Source of the DNA: Dehalococcoidia bacterium
GTDB taxonomy: Bacteria; Chloroflexota; Dehalococcoidia; Tepidiformales; Tepidiformaceae
Length of the DNA: 64,000 bases
Direction: 5' to 3'
Assembly: GCA_022827945.1 (NCBI GenBank)
Contig: JAJEIT010000062.1
Location: 1-64,000 of the forward strand
Part shown: piece by piece, positions 35,647-44,556 of the stretch
Layout of the letters: each line of letters begins with the position of its first letter
How positions within the stretch are numbered: position 1 is the first letter of the stretch
Position numbers and translations under genes: made by a program
The notes under the pieces: generated by a model
Seen by the model: the letters and a program-made list of their open reading frames with translations, nothing else
What the model was told of the DNA's origin: nothing
Databases searched by the model: none

Positions 35647-37545
35647 TCACCCGCCCGCGTACCCCGCCGAACGGAGCGCCTCCGCAATCTCCGGGAGGAT
35701 GGCGGGGTCGTCGATCGTTGGCGGAACGGTGTACGCCTCGCTGTCCGCGATCTTCTGCACCGTGCCCCGCAGGATCTTGCCCGATCGCGTCTTCGGCAGC
35801 CGCCCGACCACGATCGCCGTCTTGAACGACGCCACGGGCCCGATCTGTTCGCGCACCAGCCGAACCGCCTCCCCCTCGATCGCGCCCTGCTCGCGCTCGA
35901 CGCCCGCGTTCAGCACCAGCAGTCCCAGCGGCGCCTGTCCCTTCAACTCGTCCGCTACCCCCACGACGGCGCACTCGGCCACGTCCGGGTGGGCGGCCAG
36001 CACCTCTTCCATCTGTCCCGTCGAGAGCCGGTGCCCGGCCACGTTGATGACGTCGTCCGTGCGCGTCATCACGTAGACGTAGCCGTCCTCGTCGATGTAG
36101 CCCGCGTCGCCCGTCTTGTAGTACCCGGGGAACTCCTCGAGGTACGCCTCGCGGTACCGCTCCTCCGCCTGCCAGAGCGTGGGGAAGCTGCCCGGCGGCA
36201 GCGGCAACCTGGCCACGAGCGCGCCGATCTCCCCCGGCGCCACCTCGTTCGTCGCCTCGTCCAGCACGCGGACGTCCCAGCCCGGAACCGGCTTCGTCGG
36301 CGAGCCATGCTTCACCGGCATCAGCTCGATGCCTGCCGGATTCGCGCAGATCGACCAGCCCGTCTCCGTCTGCCACCAGTGGTCGATGACCGGAACCCCG
36401 AGCCGGTCCTCCGCCCACTGCACGGTGTCCGGGTCGGCTCGCTCGCCCGCCAGGAAGAGCGTCCGCAGTCCCGCGATCTGCTCGGGCCGGATCAGGTCCC
36501 CGTTCGGGTCCTGCTGCTTGATCGCCCGGAACGCCGTCGGGGCCGTGAACAGCACCTTCACGTCGTGTTCGGCGATCACCCGCCAGTAGACGGCTGCGTC
36601 GGGCGTGCCCACCGGCTTCCCCTCGAATAGCACCGTCGTGTTCCCGTGGATCAGGGGGCCGTAGACGATGTACGAGTGCCCGACCACCCAGCCCACGTCC
36701 GAGGCGGCCCAGTACACCTCACCGGGCTCGACGCCGTAGATGTTGCGCATGCTCCAGTTGAGCGCGACCAGGTGGCCGCCGTTGTCGCGCACGATCCCCT
36801 TCGGCTGCCCCGTCGTCCCCGACGTGTAGAGGATGTAGAGCGGGTCGGTCGCCTCCACCCACGTGCACGGCGCCGGCTCGGCTGATGCTTCTGCATCCGC
36901 CCAGTTGAGGTCACGGCCCGCCACCATCTCCGCCTCGGCCTGGGGGCGCTGCAGGATGACGCAGCGGTCGGGCTTGTGCGTGGCGATCTCGATCGCCTCG
37001 TCCAGCAGGGGCTTGTACTCGACGATCCGGTTCGGCTCGATTCCGCACGAGGCCGAGAGCACGACCTTCGGTGTCGCGTCGTCGATGCGCACCGCCAGCT
37101 CGCTCGCCGCGAATCCCCCGAACACGACCGAGTGCACCGCCCCCAGCCGCGCGCACGCCAGCATGGCGATCACCGCCTCGGGCGCCATCGGCATGTAGAC
37201 GAGGACACGGTCGCCCTTCCCCACGCCGGCCTCCGCCAGCACCCCCGCCACCCGCGACACCCGGTCCAGCAGTTCCCGGTAGGTGAACCGCTCGATGACG
37301 CCCGTGATGGGGCTGTCGTAGATGAGCGCGAGCTGGTCGGCGCGGCCGCCCTCCACGTGCCGGTCGAGTGAGTTGTAGCAGGTGTTCGTGACCGCCCCCG
37401 GGAACCAGCGGTAGAAGGGCGCCCGCGAGTCGTCCAGCACGCGATCCCAGCGCCGCTCCCAGTGGATGTCCTCGGCCGCCTCGGCCCAGAACGCCTCGGG
37501 GTCGGAGAGGGAACGGGCGTAGATGTCGTCGTAGCTGGCGGCCAT
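35647..37545 (-). CDS. prpE: Acetyl/propionyl-CoA synthetase (PrpE-like)
   Basis: The 632-residue AMP-forming acyl-CoA synthetase has the P-loop-like LYTSGTTGQPKGIVRDNGGH; the RDNGGH ending is typical of propionyl-CoA synthetases rather than AcsA. DHWWQTETGW, the YKTGDAGYIDEDG hinge region, and the C-terminal PKTRSGKILRG with the catalytic, acetylation-prone lysine are present. It activates propionate or acetate to the CoA thioester. AGG lies before the ATG and TAGACT at 37579-37584 is a possible -10 box. Confidence 0.92.
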   Translation of the reverse strand: MAASYDDIYARSLSDPEAFWAEAAEDIHWERRWDRVLDDSRAPFYRWFPGAVTNTCYNSLDRHVEGGRADQLALIYDSPITGVIERFTYRELLDRVSRVAGVLAEAGVGKGDRVLVYMPMAPEAVIAMLACARLGAVHSVVFGGFAASELAVRIDDATPKVVLSASCGIEPNRIVEYKPLLDEAIEIATHKPDRCVILQRPQAEAEMVAGRDLNWADAEASAEPAPCTWVEATDPLYILYTSGTTGQPKGIVRDNGGHLVALNWSMRNIYGVEPGEVYWAASDVGWVVGHSYIVYGPLIHGNTTVLFEGKPVGTPDAAVYWRVIAEHDVKVLFTAPTAFRAIKQQDPNGDLIRPEQIAGLRTLFLAGERADPDTVQWAEDRLGVPVIDHWWQTETGWSICANPAGIELMPVKHGSPTKPVPGWDVRVLDEATNEVAPGEIGALVARLPLPPGSFPTLWQAEERYREAYLEEFPGYYKTGDAGYIDEDGYVYVMTRTDDVINVAGHRLSTGQMEEVLAAHPDVAECAVVGVADELKGQAPLGLLVLNAGVEREQGAIEGEAVRLVREQIGPVASFKTAIVVGRLPKTRSGKILRGTVQKIADSEAYTVPPTIDDPAILPEIAEALRSAGYAGG

Positions 37546-37631
37546 GGGGGAACCTCGGAGCCTGGAGTCGCGAGCGGTAGTCTACGGCGCTCGCCCGCCC
37601 CGTTCGCTCACTCAGGCTGCGCCCCGCACGG

Positions 37632-37637
37632 TAGGAT
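37632..37637 (+). promoter_or_regulatory. -10 box TAGGAT before LLM gene
   Basis: TAGGAT lies 24 bases before the ATG at 37662; CAAGGAG is the ribosome binding site. Confidence 0.4.
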
Positions 37638-37661
37638 CGCCTTCCCCGCAAGGAGACGACG

Positions 37662-38720
37662 ATGAAAGTCAGCAGCACCTACCCCGCAACCTGGCTCGCC
37701 GAAGTGGGCCCTCAGGCGCGACGGGCCGAAGAGCTCGGCTACGACAACACCGGCACCGGCGAGATGGCCCACGACCCCATGATCCTCGCCGCGGCCGCTG
37801 CCCTCGCGACCGAGACCATCGAGATCGGTACCCTCGCGATCGCCTTCGCGCGCGCCCCCATGGTGCTTGCGATGGGCGCCTGGGATCTGCAGCAGGCCAC
37901 CGGTGGACGATTCGCGCTCAGCCTCGGCAGCCAGGTGAAGGGCCACATCCAGCGCCGCTTCGGCATGCCCTGGAGCGCGCCCGCCCCCCGCATGCGCGAC
38001 TACATCCGCACCCTTCACGCCATCTGGGACTCCTTCGAGACCGGTGAGAAGCCCGACTACGTCGGCGAGACCTACCAGTACACCCTCATGAACCCCCTCT
38101 TCTTCCCCGGCCCCAGCGGCTATCCCCGCCCGAAGGTGCTGCTCGCTGCCGTGGGCGAGAAAATGACCCGCGTCGCGGGCGAGGTTGCCGACGGCGTCCT
38201 CCCCCACGGCTTCACCACCGACCGCTACATGCGCGAGGTCTTCCTCCCCAACGTGGCGAAGGGGCTTGAGCGGGGTGGCCGCACCTGGCAGGACATCGAG
38301 GTCTCCGCCGGCGGCTTCACCATCTACGGTGAGGACGAGTCCGAGATCGAGCAGAAGCGCGAGGCCCTTCGCCAGCCCATCTCCTTCTACGGCTCCACCC
38401 GCAGCTACCACGACGTCTTCCGCCTCCACGGCTGGGAGGACCTCGGCAAACAGCTCCATTCCATGTCACTCCAGGGCAAGTGGGAGGAGATGAAGGGCGT
38501 CATCCCCGAGGACGTCCTCCACGAGTTCGCCCAGTCCTCCACCTATGACAACCTCCCCCAGTTCGTCGCCGAACACCGCGAGTACGCCAGCCGTATGCAG
38601 TTCGAGATGCCGGTCGATACCCCCGCCCAGCGGGAACGTTTCCAGCACATCCTGCGCCAGGTCCAGGCCGTGGAGACGCCCCGCGTGCCCCGCGAGCTCG
38701 CCGCCCTCGACCCGGCGTGA
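37662..38720 (+). CDS. LLM-class F420-dependent oxidoreductase (TIGR03617-like)
   Basis: The 352-residue luciferase-like protein starts MKVSSTYPATWLAEVGPQAR, with RAEELGYDNTGTGEMAHDP, GTLAIAFARAPMVLAMGAWDL and SLGSQVKGHIQRRFGMPW. The last resembles the TIGR03617 F420-dependent subfamily. C-terminal residues contain a longer-than-usual tail (LPQFVAEHREYASRMQFEMP). It precedes a ketopantoate-reductase-like gene by 22 bases. The substrate is unknown. Confidence 0.9.
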   Translation: MKVSSTYPATWLAEVGPQARRAEELGYDNTGTGEMAHDPMILAAAAALATETIEIGTLAIAFARAPMVLAMGAWDLQQATGGRFALSLGSQVKGHIQRRFGMPWSAPAPRMRDYIRTLHAIWDSFETGEKPDYVGETYQYTLMNPLFFPGPSGYPRPKVLLAAVGEKMTRVAGEVADGVLPHGFTTDRYMREVFLPNVAKGLERGGRTWQDIEVSAGGFTIYGEDESEIEQKREALRQPISFYGSTRSYHDVFRLHGWEDLGKQLHSMSLQGKWEEMKGVIPEDVLHEFAQSSTYDNLPQFVAEHREYASRMQFEMPVDTPAQRERFQHILRQVQAVETPRVPRELAALDPA

Positions 38721-38742
38721 CCCGGCCCGCCCTGCCCCCGCC

Positions 38743-39678
38743 ATGGCCAGCGTAGCCGTCATCGGCGCCGGCGCCGTCGGCTCCTACTACGGCGCCCGGC
38801 TCGCGCAGGCCGGCCACGACGTGCGCTTTCTCCTGCGCCGCGACTACGACGCCGTCGCGGAGCGCGGCCTCCGTGTCGAGTCGCACCACGGCGACTTCGC
38901 CCTCGACCACCCGACGATCGTCCGCGACCCTGCCGAAATCGGGCCCGTCGACTGGGTCCTCTGCGGCCTCAAGACCACCTCCTTCGACGACGCCCCCGTC
39001 CTCATCCGCCCCTGTCTCGGCCCCGAGACCCGCGTGCTCGCCATCGTCAACGGCCTCGGCATCGAGGAGCGGCTGGCCGACGCTCTCGACACCGAGCGCA
39101 TCTTCGGCGGGCTCGCCTTCACCTGCATCAATCGCGGCGAGCCGGGTGTTGTCCACCACTACGAGTACGGGCAGGTCTCCATCGCCCATCTCGGCGACGA
39201 CCCCACCGAGCTCGCCCTCGCGCTCGACCTCTGGAGGGACGCCACCGTCGAGTTCTCGACTGCTTCCTCAGTCCTCCGCGCCCGCTGGGAGAAGCTGTGC
39301 TGGAACGTGCCCTTCAACGGCCTCACCGTCGCCGCCGGCGCCGTCACGACCGAGGCCATCGTCACCGACCCCGCCCTGCGCGCCGAGGCGCGAGCCCTCA
39401 TGGAGGAGGTCGTGGCCGCCGGCAACGCCGACCTCGCCTCCCGCAACAGGCCGGAGCGTATCGACGGCAACGAGGTCATCACGCGCATGTTCGCCCTCAC
39501 CGACGTGATGGGCCCCTACCGCCCCAGCACCCTCATCGACTTCGTCGAGGGCCGCGCCATCGAGGTCGACGCGATCTTCGCCGAGCCCGCCCGCCGCGCC
39601 CGCGTCCTCGGCGTCCCCACCCCCCGGCTCGACCAGCTAACCGCCCTCCTCGCCCGCCTCGACCCGGCGCGGGAGTAG
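38743..39678 (+). CDS. Ketopantoate reductase family oxidoreductase (PanE/ApbA-like)
   Basis: The 311-residue protein has the NADP-binding start MASVAVIGAGAVGSYYGARL, the LCGLKTT motif after the Rossmann domain, the catalytic Lys region RWEKLCWNVPFNGLTVAAGA, and GRAIEVDAIF near the C-terminus. True PanE reduces 2-dehydropantoate for CoA synthesis. Distance to the LLM gene is short, so they may form a pathway; paralogues with other 2-oxoacid substrates are frequent, so the symbol is left empty. Confidence 0.9.
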   Translation: MASVAVIGAGAVGSYYGARLAQAGHDVRFLLRRDYDAVAERGLRVESHHGDFALDHPTIVRDPAEIGPVDWVLCGLKTTSFDDAPVLIRPCLGPETRVLAIVNGLGIEERLADALDTERIFGGLAFTCINRGEPGVVHHYEYGQVSIAHLGDDPTELALALDLWRDATVEFSTASSVLRARWEKLCWNVPFNGLTVAAGAVTTEAIVTDPALRAEARALMEEVVAAGNADLASRNRPERIDGNEVITRMFALTDVMGPYRPSTLIDFVEGRAIEVDAIFAEPARRARVLGVPTPRLDQLTALLARLDPARE

Positions 39679-39686
39679 CAGACCGG

Positions 39687-40130
39687 CTACTGCAGGTGGA
39701 CCACCCGTAGCCCGGGCTTCCTCTCCGCCAACGCCTCCGCCACGAGCCTCCGGTGGCAGTGCTCCGGGGAAGCTTCGCTGCAGAGGAAGCAGGCACTCCT
39801 CCGTAGCAGGTCGCGGTCGAACCGCTCGTAAGAGCCACGCTCCTCCATGAGCTGTTGGAAGTCCCGCTCAAACGCGTCCCACGAGCCGCCGCGCTTCTTG
39901 AAGGCGTCGAAGAGATCCTTCGACGGCGCGAGCTCCGGCGCTTGGACGTACTCGATGCCCGCTAGCTCCTGTGCAAACCACGCAAGGTCGCCCTGCTTGG
40001 CGAATCCGGCGAGTTGCGAGCGATTGTGCAGGCGGATGTCGACCAGGGTCTCGACGCCCGCTCCCCGCAGCAGTTCGAAGAACTGCTCGGCCGTCTTCCG
40101 GGTGAAGCCGATCGTGTAGATCGTGCTCAA
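39687..40130 (-). CDS. DUF488 family protein
   Basis: The 147-residue protein matches DUF488: STIYTIGFTRKTAEQFFELL, ETLVDIRLHNRSQLAGF, CSEASPEHCHRRLVAEAL. The TTG start at 40130 overlaps the stop of the upstream amidinohydrolase gene (TTGA), like the junction at 791, and it puts the family motif at residue 3. No biochemical role is established for the family. It converges with the PanE-like gene. Confidence 0.88.
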   Translation of the reverse strand: MSTIYTIGFTRKTAEQFFELLRGAGVETLVDIRLHNRSQLAGFAKQGDLAWFAQELAGIEYVQAPELAPSKDLFDAFKKRGGSWDAFERDFQQLMEERGSYERFDRDLLRRSACFLCSEASPEHCHRRLVAEALAERKPGLRVVHLQ

Positions 40131-40954
40131 GGTCGCCCCCGCCCGTCGATCTCCGTGAACGCGTCCAGCATCAACACCAGGCACTTCACGCTCCCGCCCG
40201 CCTTGATGAACTCGTCCATGGGCGTTTCCGCGACGGCGAGTCCATGGTCCCGGAGCGCGCGCACCGTCTCCGCGCAGCCTGCGTTCAGCACGACCGTCTC
40301 CCCGGCGAGCACGGCATTGCAGGCGAAGCGGGCGGCATCATGCTCGCTCACCGCGATCAGGGTTGCGAAGTGCTCCATCAGCGTCTTCTGCGACGCCGCG
40401 GTGAAGGCGCGTGGGTAGACGAGCGCCCGCCCTGCGCCGAGTGGGGCGAGGCAGGTGTCGAGGTGGTAGAAGCGGGGATCGGTCAGCTCCAGGCGCACGG
40501 TCTCGCGCCCGAGCAGTTCATCGATGTGGTCAAGCGCGCGGAACTCCGTGCGGAAGCGGTACCCCGCGAACACGAGGCCGTCCGCGGGCAGCACGTCGCC
40601 CTCACCCTCCCAGTAGTGTGGCTCGTGGACCGTCTCGGTAAGGAAGCCGTGTTCCATGAACCAGCGCGTGAAGCGCTCTTCCTCCAGCTGTCGTTCGGGA
40701 AAGCGGAAGTTCGCCGGGATGAACCGATTCCCGATGACGATCCCCGCATTCGCGGCGAAAGTCATGTCCGGCGTGTCTGGCCCCTGCTCCACCAGTTCCA
40801 CTGCCACGCCGAGGGCCGTAAGCGTCTCGCGCAGCCCTTGCCACTGTTCATTGGCGCGCTCGGTCCGCACGGCATTGGCGCGGCGCATCCACGGGTTGAT
40901 CTCATAGTCGATGCGGTAGTGGACGGGTTCGCACATCAGGACCCTGCGCGTCAC
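40127..40954 (-). CDS. DDAH/arginine-deiminase-type amidinohydrolase
   Basis: The 275-residue pentein-fold protein has the substrate loop PDMTFAANAGIV, the GEGDVLP acidic pair (E118, D120), the catalytic H164 in YHLDTCLAP and the nucleophile C258 in GGSVKCLVL. These are the residues of guanidine-modifying hydrolases such as dimethylarginine dimethylaminohydrolase. The CEPVHYRIDYEINPWM start is typical of the bacterial DDAH-like branch. A GTG start at 40954 fits the family N-terminus. The substrate may be arginine, methylarginine or a related guanidine. Confidence 0.9.
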   Translation of the reverse strand: MTRRVLMCEPVHYRIDYEINPWMRRANAVRTERANEQWQGLRETLTALGVAVELVEQGPDTPDMTFAANAGIVIGNRFIPANFRFPERQLEEERFTRWFMEHGFLTETVHEPHYWEGEGDVLPADGLVFAGYRFRTEFRALDHIDELLGRETVRLELTDPRFYHLDTCLAPLGAGRALVYPRAFTAASQKTLMEHFATLIAVSEHDAARFACNAVLAGETVVLNAGCAETVRALRDHGLAVAETPMDEFIKAGGSVKCLVLMLDAFTEIDGRGRP

Positions 40955-41004
40955 GTCGCCAAGTGTAGGCCAGCGTGCCGGGCTCGCTACCCGCGCTACC
41001 TGCG

Positions 41005-41010
41005 TATCAT
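41005..41010 (+). promoter_or_regulatory. -10 box TATCAT before LLM gene
   Basis: TATCAT lies 23 bases before the ATG at 41034 and is identical to the box before the LLM/cox-like operon. Confidence 0.4.
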
Positions 41011-41033
41011 CCCCCGCCGATGGAGACACACAG

Positions 41034-42230
41034 ATGAAGCTTCCCTGGCGGCTCAAGTTCGGCCTCTTCATGGCCCCCTACCACCCCGTGCGCGACAACA
41101 TCGGCCTCACCATCAAGCGCGACGTCGGCACCATCCAGTGGCTTGATGAGCTCGGCTACGACGAGGTCTTTATCGGCGAGCACCACTCCGGCGGCTGGGA
41201 ACCCATCTCCAGCCCCGAGGTCTTCATCGCCCACGTCGCCCAGGAAACGGAGTCCATCAAGCTCGGCACCGGCGTTCTCTCGGTCGGCTACCACCACCCC
41301 TACATGATCGCCGAGCGCATCCTCCTCCTCGACCACCTCACCCGCGGGCGCGTCATCCTCGGCGTCGGCCCCGGCGCCACCGCCCCCGATACCGCCCAGA
41401 TGGGGCTCCACGCCACCCAGATGCGTCCCCGCCTCGACGAGGGTCTCGGCGTCATTCTCCGCCTGCTCAACGGCGAAGAGGTCACCCACGAGAGCCCAGG
41501 CTGGTTCAAGCTCAAGAACGCCGCCTGCCAGCTCCAGCCCTACCGCGAGGAAGGCATCCCGGTCTTCGTCACCGCCACCTCCTCGCCCGGCAGCGCCCGC
41601 GTCGCCGGCAAGCATGGCGTCGGCATCCTCTCCGGCGCCTCGTTCAAGTCCCTCGGCCCCGGTCTCAAGAGCATCTGGGAAACCGCCTCGGACGCGGCCG
41701 CCGAGCACGGCCACACGCTCGACCGCCGCGATTACCGCGTGATGACGCGCATCTACGTGGCCGAAAGCCGCGAGCAGGCCTGCCGCGACATCTCCGTAGG
41801 CTTGCACGAGTTCGACTTCGAGTACTTCTCGGGCACCCTGGGGCGTCCCGCTCCGTCCTACGACGGCCGCCCGGAGGACTACGCCGACTGGTGCGTCGAC
41901 AACGGCGGCGCGCTCTTCGGCACGCCCGAGGAGGTGACGGAGGGGCTGAAGCGCGTGTGGGAATCAAGTGACGGCGGCTTCGGAGGCATCCTCCTCATGG
42001 GAAACGAGTTCGCCCCGCCCGATCGCATGCGCAACCACTACGATCTGCTCGCCCGCTATGTCATGCCCCACTTCAACGGCGCCCTCGAGCGGCCCATGCG
42101 CTCCCATGCTCGCGCGGTGGACGAGCGCGTCGCGAACAACCAGGGCGAGGCCGACGCTATCGCCGAGGCCATCCGCGCCGCCAGCGGCAAGGTCCCGGAC
42201 GAGATTCTCGGCGCGCCCATCAAGAAGTAG
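41034..42230 (+). CDS. LLM-class flavin-dependent monooxygenase, luciferase-alpha-like
   Basis: The 398-residue protein resembles the longer, FMN-dependent branch (limonene/luciferase-type monooxygenases): RLKFGLFMAPYHPV, WLDELGYDEVFIGEHHSGGW, RILLLDHLTRGRVILGVGPG, and PVFVTATSSPGSARVAG. EHH after the third strand is typical of the FMN-monooxygenase group. A flavin reductase partner is not adjacent. The short gap (13 bases) to the DUF5655 gene suggests cotranscription. Confidence 0.9.
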   Translation: MKLPWRLKFGLFMAPYHPVRDNIGLTIKRDVGTIQWLDELGYDEVFIGEHHSGGWEPISSPEVFIAHVAQETESIKLGTGVLSVGYHHPYMIAERILLLDHLTRGRVILGVGPGATAPDTAQMGLHATQMRPRLDEGLGVILRLLNGEEVTHESPGWFKLKNAACQLQPYREEGIPVFVTATSSPGSARVAGKHGVGILSGASFKSLGPGLKSIWETASDAAAEHGHTLDRRDYRVMTRIYVAESREQACRDISVGLHEFDFEYFSGTLGRPAPSYDGRPEDYADWCVDNGGALFGTPEEVTEGLKRVWESSDGGFGGILLMGNEFAPPDRMRNHYDLLARYVMPHFNGALERPMRSHARAVDERVANNQGEADAIAEAIRAASGKVPDEILGAPIKK

Positions 42231-42243
42231 CGTCCGGCGGGCT

Positions 42244-42678
42244 ATGGCTGCACAGCAACCCCCCGTGTCACGTTGGCGTTGCCCCGACTGCTCCCGCGAG
42301 TTCGGTCGCACGCGCCAGCAGCACGACTGCGCCCCTGGCCTCACCATCGAGGAGTACTTTGCGACCGGGCCGCCCCACGAACGCCCCGTTTTCGACGCCG
42401 TCCACGCCCACCTCGCGCAGTACGACGACCTCTACGTGGAGCCCCTCGCCGTCGGCATCTTCTTCAAACGCAGGCGCACCTTCGTGCAGCTGCGGCCCAT
42501 GCGGCGCTGGGTGGCACTCTCGATGATGCTGCCCCGCAAGCTCGACGACCCCCGTATCTCCCGCAAGGTCGTCGATACGGGCAGGAGCTTCTACCACGTC
42601 CTCAACATCGCCGGCCCCGAGCAGATCGACGACACCGTCCGGGCCTGGCTGGACGAGGCCTACCTCAGCGACACCTAG
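42244..42678 (+). CDS. DUF5655 protein with N-terminal zinc knuckle
   Basis: The 144-residue protein starts with a short zinc-finger-like motif (WRCPDCSREFGRTRQQHDC: C13, C16, H27, C29) and then a DUF5655-type domain (FDAVHAHLAQYDDLYVEPL, VGIFFKRRRTFVQLRPMRRW). DUF5655 domains are found in putative transport or nucleic-acid-related proteins; the role is unknown. ATG at 42244 without a strong Shine-Dalgarno. It converges with the hydroxyisobutyrate-dehydrogenase-like gene. Confidence 0.85.
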   Translation: MAAQQPPVSRWRCPDCSREFGRTRQQHDCAPGLTIEEYFATGPPHERPVFDAVHAHLAQYDDLYVEPLAVGIFFKRRRTFVQLRPMRRWVALSMMLPRKLDDPRISRKVVDTGRSFYHVLNIAGPEQIDDTVRAWLDEAYLSDT

Positions 42679-42684
42679 GGCGCG

Positions 42685-43596
42685 TCAGGCGGACCCCGAC
42701 CCCAGCTCGCCGCCGTTCCACTCCTCCCAGAGCTTGACGATCTCCGTGACTCCTGCCGTGTCTCCAAGCAGTGCCGCGGCATCCTTCCAGAGGTCGCGCG
42801 TGCGGGCCAGGATCGGCGCCTCCATCCCCAGCCCCTCCGCCAGGCCCCCGGCGATGCCCACGTCCTTCGCCATCAACGCGATGGTGAATCCGGCGCTGAA
42901 GTCCCGGCTCAGGATCTCCTCCGCGATCTTCCCCTGCGTCGCTGCGCTCCGGCCCGACGAGGCGTTGAGCACGTCGACCATCTTCGCCGGCTCCAGCCCC
43001 ATGCGGTCCCCCACGATGAGCGCCTCGCAGGCCGACGACAGCGCGGCTGCCGAGCAGTAGTTATTGAGCGCTTTCATGGCGTGACCCGTCCCCGAGCCCC
43101 CCATCTCGTAGATGACGCGCCCCAGGTGCTCCAGTACGGGCCGGCAGCGGTCGATCTCGTCCGGATCACCTCCCACCATGATCGCCAGCGACCCGCCCCG
43201 CGCCCCGGCCACGCCGCCCGAAACGGGTGCGTCCACCAGCGCAACTCCTTGCGGCTCCAGGTCCTGCGCGAGTTGCCGCGTGCCCAGCGGGGCGGAGCTG
43301 CTCATGTCGAGGAGCACGCTCCCGCGCGCGAGCCCAGCCGCCAGCCCGCCGTCGCCGAGCGTGACCTCGCGCACGATGTCCCCGTTCGGCAGCATCGTGA
43401 TGACCGCGTCGCTGGCCGCCGCCAGCGCCGCCAGGTCGGTCGTCCCCGAGGCCCGGTGCTCCCCCGCGAACGACTCCGCCACGTCCGAGCGTGTGTCATG
43501 CACGGTGAGCGCATAGTGCGGGTCGAGCAGGTGCGCCATCGGCCACCCCATGTTCCCCAGCCCCACGAAGCCGATGCGGGTGATCGCGTCAGGCAT
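42685..43596 (-). CDS. 3-hydroxyisobutyrate dehydrogenase-family oxidoreductase
   Basis: The 303-residue beta-hydroxyacid dehydrogenase has the NAD-binding GFVGLGNMGWPMAHLL, the substrate loop DAPVSGGVAGARGGSLAIMVGG, and the catalytic lysine in GHAMKALNNYCSAA. KDVGIAGGLAEGLG closes the active site. Family members oxidise 3-hydroxyisobutyrate, tartronate semialdehyde and similar acids. It overlaps the upstream carboxymuconolactone-decarboxylase-like gene by 8 bases, implying one operon. Confidence 0.93.
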   Translation of the reverse strand: MPDAITRIGFVGLGNMGWPMAHLLDPHYALTVHDTRSDVAESFAGEHRASGTTDLAALAAASDAVITMLPNGDIVREVTLGDGGLAAGLARGSVLLDMSSSAPLGTRQLAQDLEPQGVALVDAPVSGGVAGARGGSLAIMVGGDPDEIDRCRPVLEHLGRVIYEMGGSGTGHAMKALNNYCSAAALSSACEALIVGDRMGLEPAKMVDVLNASSGRSAATQGKIAEEILSRDFSAGFTIALMAKDVGIAGGLAEGLGMEAPILARTRDLWKDAAALLGDTAGVTEIVKLWEEWNGGELGSGSA

Positions 43597-43972
43597 CGCT
43601 GTCCACCTCCGCGAACACCGCGCGCGCGACGCGGAACCCGTCGAGCGCCGCCGGCGCGCCGCAGTAGACTGCCGCCTGCAGCAGCACCTCGCGGATCTCC
43701 TCCCGGGAGAGCCCGTTGTTGAGCGCCCCGCGCACGTGAAGCCGCAGCTCGTGCGGGCGGTTCAGCGCGGTCAGCATCCCCAGGTTCAGCAGGCTCCGGT
43801 CGCGGCGTGACAGCCCGTCGCGACCCCAGATCGCGCCCCACGCGTGCTCCGTCACCAGCTCCTGCAGCGGCATGGTGAAGTCGTCCGCCTGTGCCAGCGA
43901 CCGGTCGACGTACTCGTCGCCGAGCACCTCCCGCCTGATCGCCAGGCCCTTCTCGAACAGCTCCGAAGGCAT
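43589..43972 (-). CDS. Carboxymuconolactone decarboxylase/AhpD-like protein
   Basis: The 127-residue protein starts ELFEKGLAIRREVLGDEYVDRS and has the RDRSLLNLGMLTALNRPHELRLHVRGALNNG pattern (in part) and EIREVLLQAAVYCGAPAALDGF. This fits PcaC-type gamma-carboxymuconolactone decarboxylase of aromatic degradation, and no CxxC is seen, so it is not an AhpD peroxidase. GGAGGAG precedes the ATG. It is cotranscribed with the hydroxyisobutyrate dehydrogenase-like gene. Confidence 0.9.
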   Translation of the reverse strand: MPSELFEKGLAIRREVLGDEYVDRSLAQADDFTMPLQELVTEHAWGAIWGRDGLSRRDRSLLNLGMLTALNRPHELRLHVRGALNNGLSREEIREVLLQAAVYCGAPAALDGFRVARAVFAEVDSDA

Positions 43973-44049
43973 GGCTCCTCCTTCCCCGCGTCCCGGCGCG
44001 GGCAGCCGGAGCCTACCCCCAAGCCCCTCCGATTGATACGCCCGGCGCC

Positions 44050-44556
44050 CTACCCCTGTGGCGCTTCCTGAACCCAGCTTGCGAGCGGGTTCAGCGTCCG
44101 CTTCGCGATGCGCCAGCCGTCCTCCGTGCGGACCGCGTGGTCGATGTAGGTCAGCAGGACGAGGAAGACGTCGCCGTTCGGCTGCAGGTGCGACGCGTGC
44201 ATGTACGTCGACATCTCCGCGCTCTCGCCGTCCTCGGCGGGCACGATGTTCACGCTCCCGATCAGGTGCTGCGTGGCGATGTGTCCCAGCCCCCGGAAGG
44301 TGCCTTCGACGAACTCGACCCACTCGTCCGGACCCGTCCGCTGCGTGTCCGCGTTCCCCGAGATTGAGATGTCCGCGTCCGGTGTGAAGGTCTGGTGGTA
44401 GAGCGCCCGCCCCACCTCCGGCTCGTCCCGCCCGATGGCGTCGGTGCCCAGCGCGTAGTTCGTGGCGAGTTGCCGGACCGCGCTCTCGATCGCCGGCCAG
44501 TCGGGCCGGTCGCTGCCGCCGGCCGTCTGCAGGACGCGCGGCGTCTCGTCGCTCAC
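44050..44556 (-). CDS. SnoaL/NTF2-like protein
   Basis: The 168-residue protein has an NTF2-like layout: AIESAVRQLATNYALGTDAIGR, YHQTFTPDADISISGN, QHLIGSVNIVPAEDGES and TYIDHAVRTEDGWRIAKRTL. It resembles SnoaL_4-type hydroxylating-dioxygenase-like small subunits. GTG start overlaps the stop of the upstream DsbA-like gene (GTGA), so the two are coupled. Function unknown; the partnership with a selenocysteine-candidate oxidoreductase is noteworthy. Confidence 0.82.
   Translation of the reverse strand: MSDETPRVLQTAGGSDRPDWPAIESAVRQLATNYALGTDAIGRDEPEVGRALYHQTFTPDADISISGNADTQRTGPDEWVEFVEGTFRGLGHIATQHLIGSVNIVPAEDGESAEMSTYMHASHLQPNGDVFLVLLTYIDHAVRTEDGWRIAKRTLNPLASWVQEAPQG

Noticed and set aside
37605-37615. 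CGCTCACTCAG as a further member of the hairpin-array family
   Set aside because: Only one degenerate motif, not following a stop codon and without a clear stem-loop; may be a relic but unsupported.
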